Shown here in pieces: positions 59,701 to 64,000 of a stretch of 64,000 nucleotides of DNA. The stretch comes from Cryptomeria japonica (lineage: Eukaryota; Streptophyta; Pinopsida; Cupressales; Cupressaceae), in assembly GCF_030272615.1 (NCBI RefSeq), contig NC_081405.1:610635065-610699064 (forward strand), in the 5' to 3' direction. The translations under genes and the position numbers were made by a program. Positions within the stretch are counted from its first letter, which is position 1; each line of letters opens with the position of its first letter. Under the pieces are notes generated by a model, which worked only from the letters and a program-made list of their open reading frames with translations, searched no databases and was not told where the DNA came from.

Positions 59701-60862
59701 GCTTTGTTGAGATCCCCAAAGTCTGTGTAAACCCTAATAGATTTGTCTGCCTTTGATATAGGTACTATGTTTGATATCCATTCTGCATAGTCTATAGCTC
59801 TAATAAATCCAACTTTTCACAATTTTTCTAGCTCAACTTTGACTAGTAGTGCCACATGAGGATGCATCTTACGGAGTTTTTTCTTGATTGGTTTAACTCC
59901 TAATGTAATAGAAAAATGATGCATGATAAGTTCAGGATCTAGTCCTGGCATATCGGAGTATGTCCATGCAAAGTTGATCTTCTTTTTTGAAAAGAGGTTG
60001 CTGAAATATTTTAACTCTTCTGCTAATAATGATTGATCTAAATGAATGATATGTGGTATCTCTTAACTTCCAATATTTACTAGTTGAGTTGGTATAATCA
60101 ATATTGAAGACCTTTCTTGGAAGTGACTTGGCAGCATATCAAGTATCTCACCCTTAGGTGCCTCGGAGAGGTTTTCACCCTTAGGTATGTCCTTTATTTT
60201 TACTATTCTTTGTTCTGATACTACCACAGTGTGGTTTTCATCATCAAAACTTTAAATTTTCTTTTTTTGATTTGTGCAACTGAGATACTTGATATCTGTC
60301 TCAGTCATGTTCTTACTTTTCTCACTAGTGGAAGAGTTCATTGGTTCAACTACATTAAGATAGCAGGCTAATGTGTAGTCATTGGCAAAGGTAGGTATAT
60401 TCAAAGGTTGGTTGTAAAGAGTACAGTCAATCAGTTTAGGATGTACCAAGGATAAATTTTGAATAGGTTCAAGGGAGTTCACGGTATTATCATCATAACT
60501 TCAGACTGACAAGTTGAGTTCTAGAAAACTACCTTGCCTAGGTGTCTCAAGACCAGGAAGAGTTCCAACATGATTATCGAAGTTCAGGTTAATATCTAAA
60601 GGACCTAACCCAACAGACCTACCATTAGCATCATCCTCTACATCATACTGGACTACATATCATGGTTTGATAGTAATAGGGTCAGCTGATAGAATCTTGA
60701 TATTCATGATAGAGTAGTCATAGTGTGATGCCAAATAGGTATTGTCATAAATAGAGCTTATTTTAGAGTCATCGGAGTCATAGGTTGAAGTTTCTAACTC
60801 TTCTTCAAGAGATTTAGTAAAAGTATGTATAGTATCAATACCTACATCCTTGATGTTGCAAG
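59700..60862 (-). pseudogene. N-terminal RT fragment and upstream linker
   Basis: PGLDPELIMHHFSITLGVKP (about 59,950-59,890) then MHPHVALLVKVELEKL and a D-FGDLNKA segment (about 59,720) correspond to the region before RT motif A. It then jumps within a few bases to the integrase HHCC region, so the catalytic RT core (YxDD) and all of RNase H are deleted. The linker to the right (SLEPIQNLSLVHPKLIDCTL and YDNTYLASHYDYSIMNIKIL) is typical of the long region between protease and RT in this lineage. Confidence 0.65.
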
Positions 60863-61900
60863 TGTTGGTATTATGGATGTGTTGCATTAGTTTTGTCATT
60901 GATGTTAACACTTATCCCTCTAGAAAGCTATGGTTTTGTTACCGGCACATTGTGTTCACCGACAAGTTCAGTGACTTATGCACAGTCACCGATATATGTT
61001 CATCGATAGGTTATATGGTTCACCGACACAGATGAAGACTTGTTATCATCTGGAGATCACTTTACTATGTCAAAGACATGGTTTGGATATTTGGTTTTGG
61101 TGTTTTAGTTATTGGTCTAATCAGGTTGACATATTTGATGTTACCAGCAAATTGGTCTAGGTTATGCACTGGCACACGTTATCTATTCCAGATCAGCACA
61201 ACACATTATGGAGATGATTTATTGATTGAATATTATTGTAAATGTATTGAGCCAACATGATGCATCCCATCTTTTCTTATTTGTAATTGATTTGAATATT
61301 CTTAGTAAGCCGACCTACACATTTGGTCTTAAGCTAGGTATATATGTAAGATCTCATTTGTGAGATGAATGTAACATAGAATAATATTGTAATAGAGTGT
61401 GGTATTTGGTATTTGCGAATATAAGCCAAGCTATTCAAGCATACATCATCCAAGGTTCAAGGAAGGTTTGAAGGTGATTATCAGAGCTTAATGGGTACTG
61501 AATCTAGCATTGGAGATTCTACTTTAAGCAGTACATTATTCTAGGATTTAACCATCCTACTGTAGTCATTGCGACTCCCATTTGAGCAGTGTGCTCTAGG
61601 CAGCTGGCCTTTCTGCATGTGCAGACCCCATTTATGTACACATACTATCTGCAGTAGTATCATCTAATTGTGGGTAAGGTTTCCCATCGTGGTTTTTCCA
61701 CATCAAAATCTATGTGTTATGTGTTGTGGATGTTGTTTCTATTTTTGTTTCATGCATTAAGCTTTGAACTGGTATTGATATTAACTGTTAATCTGTTAAC
61801 CGACATTAATATTGGTTTACCGATATTAAGTTATATTTGGGTTGAAATTCATTGACAACTGAGTCACCCCCCCCCTCTCAGTTGCCTTTCAGTTCTAACA
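60863..61900 (+). mobile_element. Solo LTR inserted in the gypsy element
   Basis: 1,038 bp from TGTTGGTATTATGG to GTTCTAACA, with TTTGTCATTGATGTTAACAC near the start and the C-rich GAGTCACCCCCCCCCCTCTC tract near the end. It is related to the LTR at 41,046. The flanks GCAAG (60,858-60,862) and ACAAG (61,901-61,905) look like a 5-bp target-site duplication with one change. The minus-strand frame of the host element continues across if the LTR and one copy are ignored. No internal sequence remains, so it formed by LTR-LTR recombination. Confidence 0.75.
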
Positions 61901-63055
61901 ACAAGTTCCTTCGTGATTTGGTTCATCGATCACTTGTATTTGACATACTTGTTGACATAACCTTGATGGTTCTGTTAGTCCTTATCGTCTTTCCCTTTCA
62001 GCTTCCTCTAGACTGATGACTGGTCCTGCTTTTGTAGCTTATAATTCTTCTTTAGTATTTCCATACCTGATTTGTTCTATCTCATTAGAGGGAGATATAG
62101 TAGGAGAAGATTTTTCTTGTGTCCTTTCTTCCTTCAACTGTTGTTCATAGTTTTCTTGTCTTTTTAGTCTGATTTCTTCTATTTCCTTTTGCAGTTTTAA
62201 GCGTATCATCTCTTGTGCATCATATGTGATATCACTGGATTCTTCTAGGGTTTCTTTAGTAGATGTATCTGAGAGATGATTTGGACCTCATTCATACTCA
62301 TTGGAATCAGTTTCTGAATTATCTACTTGATGTCGACCATTATATGTAACCAAAATGTTCAGTGGTGTAAACAATTCTCTGATTCTTTCTACCTCTTCTC
62401 TCATATCCTCTGGGACTTCTACTTCTTGTAGTGTTATAGATGATACAATCAAAACTTGATTACCATATGCTTCCTCTCTCTAGGTTGGCAATTCTTCTTG
62501 TTCATCATCATACTCTTCCTGAGTTTGCTGAGTATTGATTTCCTGTGATGTTGAAGGTAGTATCTTTTTCCTCCACTTAGGTTGATGGTGAGAAGTATGT
62601 TTCTGATTTGATGACTTTCTTGGATTGTACCCAAGTCCATCTTTATCATGTGTAGACTTAGTATGTAGCTAAATAGGTTCAACAATACCTTCTTGATGCT
62701 TTCCCAGAGGACCAGTACCTCAATATCCCATGTGTTGAATCATCTAATAGCCTAGACCATATTGTGTCTGGGAAATTTCATAATGTCATATTTCTTTGTT
62801 TGTACTATCTTCTTTGAAAAGCCATTTGAGAACAACATCCTCTTCTATCTCATCTGTAAGGGAAGTAGAGGACTATATAAAGAGACCATCAAAAATGATA
62901 TTTGGAATTGAATTTTATGGCTTCATAACCTCTGATGGTTTTCCAGACTGTCTCAGTGATGGAGGAAGAGACATTAGTGAAATTACAAGTTCTATTGTGT
63001 ATCCATCCATACCAGTATCTGTAATTTTCAACTTCTTTTCTAAATCTTTCAGCAA
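61901..63055 (-). pseudogene. G-patch and charged linker of the Tat-like element
   Basis: Read leftward from 62,790, GLGY-MIQHMGY-GTGPLGK and HQEGIVEPI fit the G-patch consensus, with a TAG and a TGA inside. KDGLGYNPRKSS follows, then Glu/Gln-rich linker (REEVERIRELFTPLNILVTY and LKLQKEIEEIRLKRQENYEQ). The order, protease then G-patch, is the same as in the plus-strand fragment at 10,333-11,140. G-patches bind nucleic acid or associated helicases. Confidence 0.65.
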
Positions 63056-63060
63056 AGTTT

Positions 63061-63485
63061 CTAACTTTCAGCTGTAGTGGCTGCTCTATTATGAGGAACA
63101 AAAGCATCAGCGCTCTGTGCTAATTCATTACAGGTATAGCTTGTATCAACAAGAATATTGACTTCAACTCTGTTATAAGGAAATTTCAAGCATTGATGAT
63201 ATGTAGATGGTACTGCTTTTATTTTGTGAATACATGGCCTGCCTAGTAAGATGTTGTATGAAAGAGGAAGTTCGAGCACCTGAAAAATAACATCTCTTTC
63301 CATAGGTCCTACCCTGATTGGTAAGAGTACCTGACCTTTATAGGTTCTTTCCTCTTCATCATAAGCTTTGATTGTTATTTTCTTTGTTGGATCAATGACA
63401 TTTTTAGAAAAGCCTAGCTATGTGAGTAAAATATAGGTGCAAATATTCAACCTAGCGCCTCCATCTATCAAAACACGTTTAACTC
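63061..63485 (-). pseudogene. Tat-like aspartic protease
   Basis: HKHRVKRVLIDGGARLNICT holds the active site DGG (Asp codon 63,465-63,463); flap-like sequence KAYDEEERTYKGQVLLPI and the end SYNILLGRPCIHKIKAVPST follow. One TAG lies after the active-site strand. This protease would process the polyprotein. Confidence 0.75.
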
Positions 63486-63770
63486 GGTGTTTATGGATCA
63501 TAGCTTTGATTTGCAATGGCTTTATGTAGGTGATTTAGTGAGTTATCATCTTCTTCAGAGAAAGTGAGGTAATGAGGCAAAGTCAAGAGACCCACCATAG
63601 ATTGAAGCCGATCTATATCTAAATCTTTAGGGACATTAGTAGTAAGTAAAGCTTTGTCCAAGATCTCTTTATGAGAAGAAGAGATCTTAAGCAGTTCCAA
63701 AATGGAGATTTGAGAATTAGTTCTTTTCAATTGTTCGACAATGCTATAACTAGGAGAGGATGATGAAGTT
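63486..63770 (-). pseudogene. Conserved region upstream of the protease
   Basis: MKRTNSQISILELLKISSSH, then EILDKALLTTNVPKDLDIDR and LPHYLTFSEEDDNSLNHLHK. This stretch commonly precedes the protease in plant Tat-like polyproteins. It is fairly intact for 80 codons and joins the protease with a short out-of-frame gap. Confidence 0.65.
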
Positions 63771-64000
63771 GGCTACTTAGATCTAGTTGTGATTTTGTTT
63801 GATTGTTTGTTTAAAGAAGTTGGTAGATTTGATGCTATTTGAGTAGGAGTTGAGGAACTAGCTCCTTGGAGAGTAACCTTCTTTTGAGTGTGGGTCACGA
63901 CATTTGCAGTTTGTGCTTGATTTTATTTATCTTTAATTATGATTATATTACAATATTCAGGTTGGAAAGATTCAATCATGTTGATCATGTTGTCATTGTT

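Larger units (their letters stand above)
58590..64000 (-). mobile_element. Tat-like Ty3/gypsy element, degraded, open at right edge
   Basis: On the minus strand, from right to left: pre-protease region, protease, G-patch, charged linker, solo LTR insertion, start of RT, deletion, integrase. The DGG-type protease with an LLGRP-IH-IKAVPSTYHQ end plus a G-patch places it near plant Tat/Athila-type elements. Gag and the 5' LTR are beyond the window; the 3' LTR was not found. Numerous stops make it inactive. Confidence 0.8.

Overview
The window looks like intergenic DNA from a large, repeat-filled seed-plant genome. A gymnosperm such as a conifer is my best guess. This is inferred from the very old, mutation-riddled retroelements nested in one another, the AT-rich background, the Ty3/gypsy chromovirus and Tat-like lineages, and a single intronless RAV-type (AP2 plus B3) transcription factor gene. 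I see no bacterial, organellar or rRNA block and no tRNA gene that I can support.

Layout. 1-4,980: a degraded LTR element with an array of CCHC zinc knuckles, a ~950-codon non-pol reading frame, a polypurine tract and an LTR. 4,981-9,000: a second, more decayed copy of the same reading frame and a worn LTR carrying a microsatellite. 9,843-11,140: a minus-strand coiled-coil ORF, then a plus-strand protease/G-patch piece of a Tat-like gypsy element. 11,612-17,569: a chromovirus with both LTRs (the 3' one truncated), primer site, gag-protease, RT-RNase H, integrase and chromodomain, all damaged. 17,570-22,000: noncoding DNA with a 274-bp foldback and a LINE 3' end. 22,190-23,485 (minus): the RAV gene, the only apparently intact protein-coding gene. 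23,600-33,600: mostly featureless AT-rich DNA. 33,690-34,430 (minus): a RAV pseudogene that has lost both DNA-binding domains. 34,947-35,356: a 5'-truncated LINE with a 16-bp target-site duplication. 35,679-41,045: a longer LINE whose ORF1 is split by a minus-strand LTR element (36,419-39,626) and whose ORF2 is cut by another LTR element (41,046-42,456). 43,330-48,355: a repeat-dense unit containing a ten-exon minus-strand pseudogene flanked by inverted copies of a CpG-rich motif. 50,479-52,350: a plant mobile domain (PMD) pseudogene with a TATA box and a 5'UTR intron. 52,918-56,273: a 1,037-codon reading frame broken only by four TAG codons. 58,590-64,000 (minus): a Tat-like gypsy element with an internal RT deletion and a solo LTR inserted in it.

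Themes. (1) At least three elements share an N-terminal domain with a recognisable core (a basic/aromatic stretch, then a GSLI-C-L-YF-like segment, then LP and V-W) and lack pol; this looks like one pol-less LTR family that I do not recognise by name. (2) Most in-frame stops are TAG, with some TGA at likely former CGA codons. This fits C-to-T decay of methylated CAG and CG sites in silenced repeats. (3) Insertions can be ordered in time from target-site duplications and from frames that continue across them. Everything was read by eye; no alignment or database search was run.
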